Source: Nelumbo lutea (lineage: Eukaryota > Streptophyta > Magnoliopsida > Proteales > Nelumbonaceae). From it: DNA of 64,000 nucleotides. Shown one piece after another: positions 12,311-24,275 of this stretch (its first letter is position 1; the number at the start of each line of letters is the position of its first letter). The position numbers and the translations under genes were made by a program. The stretch is from contig JAKGHH010000001.1 in assembly GCA_022828595.1 (NCBI GenBank), positions 137,907,017 to 137,971,016 of the forward strand, read 5' to 3'. Below the pieces are notes generated by a model. The model did not search any database. It was not told the origin of the DNA and saw nothing but the letters and a program-made list of their open reading frames with translations.

Positions 12311-12639
12311 GGGGAGACATTCCCAATATACGGTGGGGAATGTGCGGTGGGGCGTGGGGGGATGATTTGATCTCCCAAAAAACGTCCCACAGCCGATATC
12401 AACCGTGTTTTGGGAACATCTCCGAGTAACAACTTGACAAATACGAAAAATGTTTTCACTGCACGCGCGCATGGAGCGTTTTTGGAGCGCGTTAGTGGGG
12501 AGCAGATGTAAAGTCTAATTAGCAGATCTGAAACCCAAATTCTGATCAGAATTGGTAAGAGCCGGACCAGGCACTTAACGCGGGAATACGCGTTTCATAC
12601 CTGGGTGAAAGACAAAAACATCCTCATATATCTTTTAAA

Positions 12640-12880
12640 TGACTCGTTATGCCCATCGTTTAAGTCGAAGATTAGGTCATTCGAACTCCTCAACCGAAAG
12701 GGGAAAGGATCTCCAGCGCCGGCTCGCAGGTATGCTATTCAACTCAAATATCCATTTTTACCTCACGTTTTCTTCCATTTTTCTAGGGTTTGGATTTGCT
12801 GCTTATTTGTTTTGTTTTGTTTTTTTTTTCGATGGTTTCATCTAGCATTCCGACCGGTGAACGCTTAACCAGCGGCAAAG
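12640..12880 (+). other. Possible orphan 5' leader exons of a plant gene
   Basis: A GC-richer stretch (about 12330-12730) contains a good donor (CTCGCAG|GTATGC at 12729/12730). A T-rich tract and an acceptor (CATCTAG|CATTCC at 12845/12846) follow. A 35-bp middle exon then ends at another good donor (GCAAAG|GTGAGT at 12880/12881). This looks like a nuclear gene's 5' leader with introns. No downstream coding exon is recognised before the duplicated desaturase segment begins near 13795. It could be the true ancestral leader of copy A or an unrelated decayed gene. Confidence 0.25.
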
Positions 12881-12889
12881 GTGAGTATA

Positions 12890-13794
12890 TCCAATAAAAC
12901 CTGCGGTATTTTTTATCCATGGACTGTCTCTACAAACTGCGATAAAGAAATATGCGAGATTTGCTCCTTATGTTTTTCATTTTGGCTTGTTCATATTTTT
13001 TTGGTTATCTCCGCTTTTTTTGGAAATGCAACCTTCTGATTGTGCCGGTGGATTTAAATTATATAAATTTCAGGGTTTCGTGTATGATTATCAATTTATC
13101 ATCATCTTTCTGTTTTTCTGTTTTTCTCTTATTTTCTATCAATCCAAATGTATGAACAAAAATAAAAAAAGTATGACCACTCCTGTTGAAAATTCTATAT
13201 TTCAATGAAGGCATTGCTTGGTACTTTGAGAAAATAAAGGTTCTATTGTAATTCTCCCTTTCTTGTTCACAACGGTTCTAGTCTTCTAGACAGGAAAATG
13301 TTAAATTGTCAAAATTTTACCTCAACCTATTTGTCCTGTTTACCCATTTGGGTAACCAAGCCGTCATCTGGCCAGAATTTCAAGTTCTGTTACTCTAGGT
13401 GAGCAAGATTACAAATCAATATAGGCCCCTTATTAGCATCTGAACCTTTGATAAGTATTTAAGTACCATATAATTACTGATAAAGTATCTCCTTTGGTTA
13501 AAGTGGCTATCTTTTTGGTCACATAAAGTCCTTGCCCACTTATGGTACTGTATGAAGTTTACTTCTGAACATGTTTCCGTCTTTTTTGAATTCAAAATGT
13601 GGTTTGGTTATTATTCTAGCTTGGGGAGCACTTATATGGGACACTAGCTTTCTTTGTAACTTGAAAGACTGAATGATGTACTTCCAGTTTAACTTTTCAG
13701 GTTTCAGTCTTTCAGATAATTGGCATAGATTCTGGATGAGATTTCTTAATATTGTTGGTTGGCAACATTACAAATTCACGTGTACATCAGTTGC
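12890..13794. other. AT-rich non-coding DNA
   Basis: Intron-like T-rich composition after the donor at 12881. No gene, repeat ends or RNA recognised. Confidence 0.4.
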
Positions 13795-13901
13795 ACCATA
13801 TTTACACTTGTAACGGGAGGGGGGGGCAACCCATATCCTAATCAACCATTCCTGGTTTGTTAACATGACAACAACCATTCCGAGGCTTTTGATGATTCAT
13901 T

Positions 13902-13950
<49 letters not shown>

Positions 13951-13951
13951 C
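13902..13951. repeat. (CT)n(AT)n microsatellite
   Basis: An uninterrupted CT run passes directly into an AT run. It lies within segment A and has no counterpart in segment B at the aligned site, so it expanded or arose after duplication. Confidence 0.9.
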
Positions 13952-14403
13952 TGTAAAATTTGAACTTCTTTGCTATATCCCACTACGGGAAGACATGATA
14001 TTGAAAAAACTTACTGCATCAACCAGTATCATAAAATAACGACCAGACAGGTGCTATTCATTAAAATTCACGGCATGCTTTGATTGGTTAAAGCTCTTTT
14101 GGTACTGTATCTTTTCGGTATACTTAGGTTAAAAATACAAGGAATTTTCCTAAATGAACAAACGAATGGCTTAGAATATGAGATGAATGATGAGAGAGCT
14201 GGGAAGATATTTTTGGGCCTACGAATTTTGTGAAGTGTGAAGTGTGAATTATGAAGAGCGATGGATCTAATGCTACCACCTCCTTCACTATTTCAATAGG
14301 GGCACTGGACACATGATTTTGCATGTGGGCCAGGCTGTATATCCCTATCCAAAAGAGCCCAGCTAATGTTCTCCTTGCATTGGGCTAAGAATTCGTGATA
14401 TTT

Positions 14404-14546
14404 AGCTGCACTCTGATGGCTGTGTTAGGGATCGCAACCAATAATAACTTCCCACGTCAGCCATATGTTGGATTGATTGTGGAGCATGGATGACATGGGG
14501 CGTTATTTTTGGTTAAACAGCTCTCAGTACAGCCATAAAGTGCAGC
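14404..14546. mobile_element. Small palindromic MITE in segment A
   Basis: Starts AGCTGCACTCTGATGGCTGT and ends with the complement of GCTGCACTTTATGGCTGT. The arms stay similar for about 60 bp, both containing AACCAAxAATAAC. The same element sits at the equivalent place in segment B (28926-29071), so it inserted before the duplication. Superfamily not determined. Confidence 0.6.
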
Positions 14547-14721
14547 ATGGTTGGATATAATTAAAAAAGAAGGCTTTCGCCTTTCAGCATTCTTTAATCT
14601 TTCCCTACAACTTGTCTATTTTCCTTCTTTAACCACTAACTTTTCAGTTATTTCGGAAGGATTACGACCTTGCCGAAGAAGAAGAAGAGAGGAAGAGGAC
14701 GGTTTGCATAGGAAGAGAGAG

Positions 14722-14874
14722 ATGGGTAGGGAACAGAGAGATGAAGGAGTAATGGCCACAGACTTCTTCTGGTCATACACAGATGAACCGCACGCTTCGA
14801 GAAGGCGTTGGATTCTCTCTAAGTGCCCACAAATCAAAGAGCTTTTTGGACCCAATCCATAGGCCTTCCTCAAG
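14722..14874 (+). pseudogene. Dead exon 1 of sphingolipid delta-4 desaturase (copy A)
   Basis: Reads MGREQRDEG, then [20 protein letters not shown], then QIKELFGP, and ends at a donor (CTCAAG|GTAACA). It matches exon 1 of the intact gene at 29757 except for scattered changes and one in-frame stop: the Trp codon before AFLK is TAG. With no second exon in its own copy and a copia element 160 bp into its intron, it cannot make the enzyme. Splicing over about 17.7 kb to the exon at 32621 would still meet the stop. Confidence 0.85.
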
Positions 14875-15034
14875 GTAACATTGTCTCTCCCTCTCTTGGT
14901 TGTTTTTTTTTTTTTTTTTTGATAATGTGGATTTGTTTTCAGCATGATTAGATATTCATATTTTTGTATTAAAATGTATTGTGATACTTGGTTAGTTTTC
15001 CATCTTTTCGTGTATTAGAGTTCTGATATCTTTT

Positions 15035-15367
15035 TGTAGAGAGGCTAGGCCGAATGGGTCCTAATATTTGTTTTATGTTTAAGTAGTGTTCTATCTGTTT
15101 TATGAGTTAATGGGCCTGTTGATCTCTTATTAATTTCTTTTAAGTTCTTGCTTTGCTGGCCGCTCACTTAAAGGTCAGACTTGTAATTACCATAATTTAT
15201 TAAGATCAATAAAAGATCAGTGAAGGGAGAGAGAAACCCATCGAACTTTCTTCTCCTTTCTCATCTTCTTCTCCATCTTCTTATATTCTGTTGTAACCTT
15301 CTTTTCTCTCTCACTTTTCTTATTTTTTATCAGTTTTATATCAGACTCGAAGGACATATTCACATCT
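15035..15367 (+). repeat. 5' LTR of the copia element
   Basis: 333 bp, starting TGTAGAGA and ending CACATCT, directly abutting the primer-binding site. The ends are therefore TG...CT rather than TG...CA. The duplication CTTTT confirms this boundary on both sides. Confidence 0.9.
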
Positions 15368-15381
15368 TGGTATCAAAGTAG
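15368..15381 (+). promoter_or_regulatory. Copia primer-binding site
   Basis: TGGTATCAAAGTAG follows the LTR with no spacer and resembles the initiator tRNA-Met complement (TGGTATCAGAGC) used by most plant copia elements. Confidence 0.85.
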
Positions 15382-15837
15382 TTCTTCCTCCTCTTTTCTT
15401 TTTCTCTTATTTTTCCATACACCCTTCAATTAAAAGAGTGTATGGAGAGATAAGTTGCTGATCAATCAGAGGACTATTTGCCTAGTTGGTAGAGGGTTTG
15501 GAGAGTTAGAATCTGGCAAAAAATTGCCAGGAATTGGAGCTGTAATTTTTCTGCCCAAAACCCTAGTAGACTAGAGAGATTTCAAGTTACAAGTTAAGGA
15601 GAAGGATTGGGTGTGGCACTCAGTGCTTGGGAGGTGTAGTTTGATCCCTAGAAGTGTGCAGTTGAGATTTGAAGAGGGTTGGGAAGATCTGGTAGGAGCG
15701 ACTACTTTTCTCTTCCTCCTCGATAGTTGGGTGTAGTGAAACCCTAGTTTTTGAATCTCTAGGTATTGTACTGACCTCAATTAGGTCTATAAAGATTGAA
15801 AACTAGTTTTTTTTTTTTTTTTAATTTTTGTTTGATC

Positions 15838-17190
15838 AATGGAGCAATCTTGAAGTGAAATGAAGTAGATGCCAGTATCCGGGGTTGGTCCAATAGATTC
15901 CTTTTTGATTGGTGTAACCACAATTAAACTAGATGGAACCAATTATCTAGCCTGGGCATAGTCTATACGGATTTATGTTTGAAGTAGAGGTAAACTAGGG
16001 TATCTCATGGTAGTAAGGTGAAACCTGCAGAGACAGACCCTGCATATGAGAAATGGATGTAGGAGAATTACACAGTGATTGGGTGGTTGGTCAACTCCAT
16101 GCAGCCCCATATAAGTCGGTGTTGCCTCTAGATGACCTTAGCCAAGGAGATTTGGGACAATTTTACAAAAACATATTCACAGAAGTTAAATGTTGCAAGA
16201 GCCTATAAGTTGAAGACGTTAGAGTCAGATCGAAAAGATAGAGAGAGAAGAGAACATGACAAATTGGTAGGTGTGTCACTTGGTGATTGTCGACATCCTA
16301 AAAGAGATGTTTATATTAAAGAAAGTAAGAGGACAAATATGCCCTTAGTGTACAAAAGAAAGAGTACATAAAATAGATGTACAACAAAATAAGTAAAAGT
16401 ATAAAAATAGCCCTGCGGCTAGATCTTCTCACAGTCTCTACAGAAGAGTGATGTGAACAATCTGAGACAGGGGGAGAAGAGTGTAGCAGTTTATTACTCC
16501 ATGTTGAAGTCACTATGGTAGGAAATTGATGTTATGGAGACAATTGTATGGGAGAGTACTAAAAATGTAGAGATATTTAGAAAACTGGTGGAACAAAACT
16601 GGGTGTTTGAGTTTCTCGTAGGATTCAACCCTGAGTTCGACATTACTAGGCAGAACATCCTGGCCAAAGATGCGGTCACTCTTGCCCAAGCATATGCCAT
16701 GGTAAGTAGTGAAGAGAGTAGGTGGCAAGTACAATTACAGGAACCACCTACAAAACACTTTGCACATGTTGGAATAAAGTTGAAGGGGCTGATTGAGAAG
16801 AAGGAAGTAATATGTGAATATTGCAAGAAGCTGAAGCATACTAAGGACACATGTTGGAAACTTCATCCAGATCTTCTCCTGGACAAGTTTCGGAACAACA
16901 ACAATAACAACAACTTTAAGAAGAATGGTCAGACTGGGAAGCCTAAGAATGCTAATGTTGCCACAATGCCCGAGGGTGGAAACAAGGAAAGCGAAGAAAG
17001 ATCAGCTATCGAGCAACTGACAATAGTAAAGGTAGAGTTTGAAAATTATGGGAGGTTACTTAATCACTCGGAGACCATTGTTTCAACATCCAACCCTTCA
17101 GGCAACACCTCATCATCCGCATTTACTCACTCAGGTACTTGTGGTTCTGCAAATCATGCTATGATTTCAGGTAATCATAAACTCCCTTGA
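15838..17190 (+). pseudogene. Copia gag region, broken
   Basis: Begins with an ATG near 15839 soon followed by a stop. Matching words appear in shifting frames: KLDGTNYLAW near 15928, the MTLAKEIWDNFTKTY block at 16132, and a long open part at 16534-17190. The last holds the CCHC zinc knuckle CEYCKKLKHTKDTC (spacing C-x2-C-x4-H-x4-C) at about 16818-16860. The gag protein would coat the element RNA. Several in-frame stops between 15839 and 16534 inactivate it. Confidence 0.8.
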
Positions 17191-18425
17191 ATTATTGACT
17201 TTGGTGCATTAGACCATATAACCAATTTATCTAAGTATCTAACCTCCTTTGTTCATTATCAGCTCCTCTCTGGTAGAGAGAAGATATTCCTTGCTGATGG
17301 GTCTCTTGCTCCCATTTTTAGCACACTTGTTTTATTCTCTGTTCTTCATGCCCCTAAGCTCATTACCAACCTTTTATTTGTTAGTAGCTTGACTAAATCC
17401 ATGAACTGTAGTATAACCTCTTTTTTTTACCCATTGTGTTTCTTAGGACCTAAAATCCTAGGGGGCGATTGGGAGTGCCCATGAGGCGAATGGAATATAC
17501 TTGTTGGACACGCCTGATAGGAGTCTTGGACCACCTAATGGAGTTGCTTTGGAGTTTGTTATGTCAGAGTCTATTGATAGAGTCATGTCATGTCATTTAC
17601 CTTTTCCTGCCTTGAGTCATTTGTTTCCCCATACATTTAAGGGAGTGTCTTTATCGAGTCTTCATTGTGAGTCTTGTGAACTTGCAAAGCATTGTAGACA
17701 TTCTTATTCAATGAGCAATAAAATATCTATTTCTCCTTTTCATATTGTGCATTCTGATGTGTGAGGGCCATATCATTTGCCTACTATGGGGGGTTACAAG
17801 CATTTTATCCTCTGTATTGATGATTATTTGTGCTATACTTGGATTAATCTTATGAGATCCTGGGATGGAGTACCAACTATTGTGCAAAAATTTCATGAAT
17901 TTATCTTTACCCAGTTTAACACCCGTATCAAAATATTCTAGTCTGATAATGCTAAGGAATATTTTGAGAAGAACCTCTCATCCTACTTTGAAACCTTTGG
18001 GGTTATTCATCAGAGTTCTTGTTCCTACACTCTACAACAGAATGGAGTAGTGGAAAGGAAGAACCACCACGTGGTTGAGATTGCTAGATGCCTCCTTTTT
18101 GCATTTCATGTTCCTATTAAATTTTGGGGGGATGCTATCCTTACTGCCACCTTTTTGATTAACCATATGCCTTCTTGGGTTCTGGGTTTCAAGACCCCAT
18201 TTAGCCTTCTCTTTCCGGATGGGAATCTCTTTTTTCTTCCTCTCCGAGTTTTTGGGTGCACCTTCTATGTACGTGTTCATAATTATCAGAGACACAAATT
18301 TGAGCCTAAGGCACATAAATGCATTTTTCTAGGATATGCTTCCACATAGAAGGGATATTGTTGTTTTGATTCGGTTCGTGGCACCCGCTTTGTCTCTAGG
18401 GATGTCACTTTTGCTGAGTCTATTC
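17185..18425 (+). pseudogene. Copia protease and integrase region, broken
   Basis: The protease active-site block reads IIDFGALDH instead of the family D-S-G-A, with a stop (TGA in place of Trp) just before it at 17188. The integrase zinc-binding His/Cys residues lie in HLPFPALSH...CESCELAKH (17590-17690). The catalytic core shows HSDV then a TGA stop at 17762, SDNAKEYF at 17943, and NGVVERKNHH at 18042. The GYAST block is followed by a stop at 18348. Three of the four landmarks keep their catalytic residues, but the chain is cut several times. Confidence 0.8.
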
Positions 18426-18879
18426 CTTTCTTTGGTATTCCTCCTAAGGGGAGTATTCTGAGGAACCATGTGCTATGTCTCCACCTGTTCCTCTTTCAGT
18501 TCCTTTTGAGTCTTCTGTTGAGTCATCCTCTTCTGTTGCCTCTCCTTCCATTGTGTCTACCTCACATGTTCTTGCTCCCCCTTCTCTCCCAGCTCATCAT
18601 CCCATATTTTCCTTACTACCTATTCTCCAAAGGTGGTATCAAAGACAAAGATTCAAGCATGGGCAAGTTGTTTCCACTCCTTCATCAGAGCCTCTTGCAC
18701 CTCCCATCACTACTGAGGTACCAAGTTAGCCTGCCTTTGACCCACCTGCTACCTTCCCAGATCTTGACCTTCCTATTGCCCTTCGCAAAGGCAAGCGGAA
18801 GTGTACAACACATTGTATTTCTAAACATTTATCCTATAGCCTTCTATCCCCTACCTATTATTTTTGCCTCTATTTCTAC

Positions 18880-20458
18880 CCATGCGATTCCCAAGTCTGT
18901 ACCAGAAACTTTGTCTAAACCTGAATGGAGGAATGCTATGATGACTGAGCTAGATGCTTTGCATGAGAACCATATCTAGGATATTGTGGACTTTCTTGAA
19001 GGGAAGGAACTAGTGAGTTGTAAATGGGTATTCACAATCAAATATCATTTTGATGGCACTATTGAGAGGTTTAAGGCTCGATTGGTTGCTAATGGTTACA
19101 CTCAGATGTATGGTATTGATTACTTTGAGACTTTTTCTTCCGTGGCTAAAATGACTTCCTTCGAGTTTTGTTGTCTCTAGCTGCTACTTTTGATTTACCC
19201 TTTCACCAGTTTGATGTTAAAAATGCCTTCTTGAGCGGAGACTTACATGAAGAGGTCTGTATGTTTTTACCTTCGGGGATGTATGGAAAGGAAATGCAAG
19301 GGAATGTGTGCAAATTGAAGAAGTCTCTTTTTTGTCTCAAACAATCCCCTAGAGCCTGGTTTGAGAGATTCTGAGCTGTCATTGTTTCTTTTGGTTATAC
19401 ACAGACTCAATTTGACCACACTTTGTTTGTGAAGAAAAGTAACTCTTTGGTGACTTTTCTGATTGTTTATGTTGATGACATTGTGGTTATAGGTAATGAC
19501 ACTCAGGAAGTGATTAAGCTCAAATGATTTCTTAACACATAATTTGAGATAAAAGATTTGGGGGATCTCAGATACTTCTTGGAAATTGAAGTTGCTAGAT
19601 CTAAGGATGGTATCTTCATTTCTCAACGTAAGTATGTTCTTGATCTCCTTGTAGAGACTGGTAAACTTGGTGCTAAACCGGCTTCCACCTCTATAAAGCT
19701 AAACCATAAGCTTACTGCTACTGATGGTGAACTGTTGACTGATAGGGGAGTGTTCCAGAGACTGCTCGGGAAGTTGTTACATCTTTGCACGATTCGACCA
19801 GATATTTCCTATGCAGTAAGTGCTATTAGTCAGTTTATGCATTCTCTCAAAGATACATTTAGCAGCTGCAGAAAGAGTTTTATGCTACTTGAAAGGCAAT
19901 CTAGGGAAAGGTATTTTGTTTGTCAAGCATGGATTCATGAAGCTAGAGGAATACACTGATGTTGAATGGGCCGGATGTATTGATGATAGGAGATCCACCT
20001 TAGGATATTGTGCTTTGGTGGCAGGGAACATTGGCTCATGGAGAAGTAAGAAACAATCTATAGTTGCTAGTTCCCTAACTGAAGTAGAGTATAGGGCAAT
20101 GGCACAAGGAGTGTCAGAATTATTGTGGTTGAGATCACTTTTGGGAGAGTTGGGCATTGACTATGAAAAACCAATGATGCTCTACCGTGACAATCGAGCA
20201 GCTATCAACATTGCACATAATCCTGTTCAGCATGATAGAACTAAGCACATAGAGGTTGATAAACATTTCATAAGGGAGAAAGTTGCTTCAGGGGAAGTTT
20301 GCTTGCCATTTATTGCTTCAAAAGAGCACTTGGCTGGTGTTTTGACCAAAGGTGTTCCAATAGGAAAGTTGACACACTATATAAGCAAGCTGGACATGAT
20401 TGACATCTATGCTCAGTTTGAGGGGGAGTGTAGAGATATTGGGTTGAATGGGCCCTAA
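18880..20458 (+). pseudogene. Copia reverse transcriptase and RNase H, broken
   Basis: The reverse transcriptase starts near SKPEWRNAM and includes [43 protein letters not shown] and the active-site box YVDDIVVIGND at about 19468-19500. RNase H follows (DVEWAGCIDDRRSTLGY, EVEYRAMAQG, LYRDNRAA) and is open from about 19960 to the stop at 20458, which lies just inside the 3' LTR. Interruptions include stops near 18977, 19371 and 19525 and frame changes near 19160 and 19900. Confidence 0.85.
20418..20428 (+). promoter_or_regulatory. Copia polypurine tract
   Basis: TTTGAGGGGGAG immediately precedes the TGTAGAGA start of the 3' LTR, the expected place for plus-strand priming. Confidence 0.8.
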
Positions 20459-20748
20459 TATTTGTTTTTTGTTTAAGCAGTGTTCTATTTGTTTTATGAG
20501 TTAATGAGCCTGTTAATTTCTTTTTAATTTCTTTTAAGCTCTTGCTTTGTTGGCCGCTCACTTAAAGGTCAGGCTTGTAATTAGCATAATTAATTAAGAT
20601 TAATAAAAGATTAGTTAAGGGAGAGAGAAACCGATCAAACTCTCTTCTTCTCCATCTTCTTCTTTTATTCTGCTATAACCTTTTTTGTTTCTCACTTTTC
20701 TTATTTTTTATCAGTTTTATATCAAATTTGAAGGACAAATTCACATCT
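20429..20748 (+). repeat. 3' LTR of the copia element
   Basis: 320 bp. Same TGTAGAGA start and CACATCT end as the 5' LTR, followed by the CTTTT duplication. After it, ATCAAATTGAATGCCTTTAT aligns with the intact gene's intron (ATCTGACTGAATATCTTTAT near 30054). Confidence 0.9.
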
Positions 20749-20784
20749 CTTTTATCAAATTGAATGCCTTTATTTTTTTTATGT

Positions 20785-22640
20785 TGTCAGCACCCAAAAT
20801 TGAACACCTCACCCTCTTAAACCATAAATCATCAGTATGGACACTTCATCAATCGGACATTACCTGAAGACTCTACATATTCTAAAACCCTTGCCTATCA
20901 AGTTTTACCTCGAAACACCTTCGTTTGCCCCTTGGTCAAGTCAAGATTCTTTTTTCGCTCATCTTATTGACTGGGACCTATGACCCTTGAATCCCCTGTA
21001 TCCAAGCTTCTTTGGACCAATTGGACCTCACCAACAAGCCTAAAACCCTTGAAAACCCTACCCTACCAAATTTCACCTAAAAACTCTCTATAGCCTTTAA
21101 ATTGGGCAATAATCCTTTTTGCAAGTTGTCATTGGCCTGTACAATTGCCTTGTTGTGTAGCATTAATTCAATAACCTCTCCAAAAGTAATCTTGGCTACC
21201 CAAATTTGCCAACCCTTAGATGAGAACATTCCCTTCTTACAATTTTTACAAGAATACCCCTAAGAACTTTTGAAATATCCAAAGTACACCCATACCTTTC
21301 CTCTTACCTAGAATACCCCTGGATTCACACCATTTGGACTATTTCACCCATGGAAACCCTCAAAATACCCAAAATACCCCTTCACCCTTCTTACCTAGAA
21401 TGCCCTTGAATTTACCTCACTTGGACGATTTCACCCCTTGGAATACCCAAAATACCCTTCATCCTCCCTTTCCCTAAAGTTGCCATGTTCTTACCACCTA
21501 TGGACACTTTTGCCCCCCAAAAAATTCGAAAGTGCCTAAACTACCCTCGATTTGCTTTTACCCAAGAATGCCCTTGCTTTTTAATTCCTAGACAGTCCTA
21601 CCCTTAAACTTTTATAAAATACACAAAACACCCTCCAACCTTCCTCTTACTTAGAATATCCTTACTTTTACCACTTTTGGACCCTCCTACCCTTAAACAT
21701 TTTCAAAATTCCCAAACTACCCCTACCCAAGGCCTATAAAAGGGGTTGAAAAGGAGCCCAAGGGGGCATTTGATCAAGCTATTCAACTCCTCTCAAGACA
21801 CATTATTAATGCCACCTTGGCAAGATATTTCATCCCTTGAGAAATTATATTTTCATATTTTATTTATTATTTACTTAATTCCTTCCGCCCCTTCCTTTTT
21901 TTCGTTGGAAAGGAGAGGGGGAGTGTTCGAAGAAGGTAAAAAACCGCCATTGCTGGTTCAAAACCAACTTGAATGAGGATCCTGCTTCATCACCCCTTTG
22001 TCGTTCAGCGCTATTCCCCCTCTTTCCTTTTCGCATTTGAAGAAGAGTGGTAAGATTTGGAGTGATAGGACGCCTGCCCATACCAACTTCATCTTCTACC
22101 TTACACCAACTGATAGTGGAGGCATCTAGGTTTCAACCGAGTTAAAACTTCCAGGAGTGCTTACTTCAGTCCCATACGTAGGTAAGTCTTGTAACTCACT
22201 AACTCTTGTTGTTAGCTTTCTTTTCATTTTGTTCTATTTGGACCAAGATAATGAAGAAGGGTTAGGGTTCCATCCATAGGTCTGCAGTTTCCCATTTATG
22301 AGTGCAAGCTGGTCCCAAGAGAGGTCAGTAGGGAACTCCAATAACACCCTCCTCATTGGGTTCCAGCCAAAAGAAGGGAATGATGCCTTGAGCAAATGGA
22401 CGAAACCCAAGCCTATCCAAATTGTCACATCTATGTTTCGTGCCATTCCCCCTCCCTCTCTTAGGCTAGAACTCTAGAATCTGGGTTTGATCAAGCTAGG
22501 TATGTGGAATCACTAAAAAAAATTCTTGAAGAAAACCTTTTTTAAGGGACTCACCACCCTGAATTCATGGTGAGTGGTGACTCCAAGAGGCCTCTGGCCA
22601 AATTTTGGGCCTCACAAATTGGTGACATCACTGGGGAGAG
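20785..22640 (+). mobile_element. LTR and primer site of a truncated Ty3/gypsy element
   Basis: Begins TGTCAGCACCC and runs about 1.8 kb to CTCACA at 22616. AATTGGTGACATCACTGGGG follows, resembling the TTGGCGAC...CTGGGGA primer sites of Tat/Ogre-type elements. A TATAAAAGGGG word near 21734 could be the LTR promoter. Repeats of ACCCTTGAAT/AATACCCC words fill the first half. No gag or pol follows, so this is a 5' end cut off shortly after the primer site. Class is inferred from the primer site only. Confidence 0.5.
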
Positions 22641-24272
22641 CCAAGAATAAACCCCCTCTGTGGCAGCTTGCACCCTCATGCTTTGTGTTTTAAGTTTTTA
22701 GTTATTTGATCCATGCATGTTGTTTTGCTTAGCTCTACTGATATGAAAAGAAAAAAAAATCAAAGAGGGAGGTTGTTTGAAATTTCAGTTCACGATGCTG
22801 GTTGCATTACTGTAGATGGTAATGTGGTCTTTGTCTTTTGCTTTTAGCTAAACTTTCAGATGGGATTACGAATTGAAATTGATTTCCTGAGCATAACTTT
22901 CTGATTTTAGTTGCTGGTTTGATGTCAAAATAAGCAGGAAAATTTGGCTTGGTTTTCACCCTCATCTCTCAGATTTGATTTGTTTTCCTTGTAAGTATAA
23001 TGGGGAAGTGCAGAGTATTCTATGATCATGATCCCCCGTTTTGGGTTAAATCTGAACTAGGAGTATTTGCTCTTATCGTTTCATTTTGAAGCATAAATGA
23101 GTTGACCATAATTGATCATGCATCATAACAGTAGGACTTTTTGGACTTAAGTAATGAGGTTCTCCCAGTATCTATTTTGGCCTCAATTTTGGATTCACAT
23201 CTTTTAGTAGTTTGCTCCTAATCTTCCTTTAGTTAAGAAATATCAAAACTGATCATAGTTGTGTGTATGTGTTTTTTCTGCTGAAGTAGTTTTTGTAAGC
23301 ATGTGACCTAGGAGGGGTGTGTATGGATGCTTTAGAAATTCTGAAATAACTGGAGATAACTTGGAGCTGTTTCTGGATCTTGTGCTCTTTAGAATCATAG
23401 TTATAGCTCCTCTAAATCATAGGGTTTCAAGTCCTAGAGTTTTGTTCTTTCAGAGAAGTTGCCCCCTTTTCTTTGGTTGTCGAACTATGCCTTTGCAAGA
23501 TATTTAAATAATAAGTGGAAGTTGTCTTGATCCTAGGAGTCAATAAAAAGGAAAGAAAAGTTTCATGATAAACTCTGTTATAAGATGAAGTTCTGTTTTG
23601 AATTCTTGGTGTTAGTTGCCCAAAGCTTGAAAAGAAAAGGAGAAAGTTCTTTCTAGGACAGGTTGAAGCTTCTTGAATTTTGTCAACATATTAAGTCTAC
23701 TTAGCATGGCTGGATTCCATACGCTATTTCAATCCATGGAATGACTAATGAGGGATTCCCTTCTTGTGATAGACTGAGAATCCAATTCTGATAAATGGTT
23801 TACATCTGAAATTCATTGTAAAGTGGTTGCTTCTAGTTTGTGTAGAGTCATCATGCAAGGTGCTGATATATTAAGTGGTCCATGAGAGGTTTTTTTTTTT
23901 TGTTTTTTGTTTTTCCTGTCTTGGGAACATATATGGAGGTCCAAATGGGTTTCTTTCTGCTGTTACTCAGCTTTTTGGCCATCAATTCTGGTTTTAACCT
24001 GAATAAGGAACCCAGGTTGAATTATAGTAAACAAACCAAGCCCTTGAATTGATTAGTATAATTTCCAAGTCATGTTCCTATTTTTCTTGCCCAATAGCAG
24101 TAGAGAGAGCCCTCTGAGGAGTGGGTGAACTCTGGGGCAGCAAGAGATTGGTTTGGAAGTTCCAAAGGTTTAATCCTGGATGGGTCAGATAAATGACATT
24201 TTGTAGACATGCATGGGGGAAGGGCATCAATGTTTCTTGGTGATTTTTCAATCATTATGGCTGGTTGGGAAT
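22641..24272. other. Non-coding AT-rich DNA
   Basis: Nothing recognisable. It may be internal non-coding sequence of the truncated gypsy element or remaining intron of desaturase copy A. Short open stretches lack any family resemblance. Confidence 0.35.
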
Positions 24273-24275
24273 TAA

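Larger units (their letters stand above)
13795..15034 (+). repeat. Segment A: copy of desaturase upstream region, exon 1 and start of intron 1
   Basis: Collinear with the minus strand of about 29605 down to 28540 (segment B). From about 14587 onward it is also collinear with the plus strand from 29617 (segment C). It includes the upstream region, a palindromic MITE, the leader, exon 1 and about 160 bp of intron before the copia element. Intron similarity resumes after the copia element at 20754-20775. Confidence 0.8.
15035..20748 (+). mobile_element. Ty1/copia LTR retrotransposon, complete but decayed
   Basis: LTRs at 15035-15367 and 20429-20748 flank an interior in the order gag, protease, integrase, reverse transcriptase, RNase H, which is the Ty1/copia order. 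The exact 5-bp duplication CTTTT lies at 15030-15034 and 20749-20753. The target site is intron 1 of the dead desaturase copy A. Stops and frameshifts occur in every domain, and the LTRs differ by roughly one base in ten by eye, so the insertion is not recent. Confidence 0.95.

Noticed and set aside
18470..18979. 169-codon Leu/Pro-rich open frame within the copia element
   Set aside because: Out-of-frame reading of the Pro/Ser-rich linker between integrase and reverse transcriptase.
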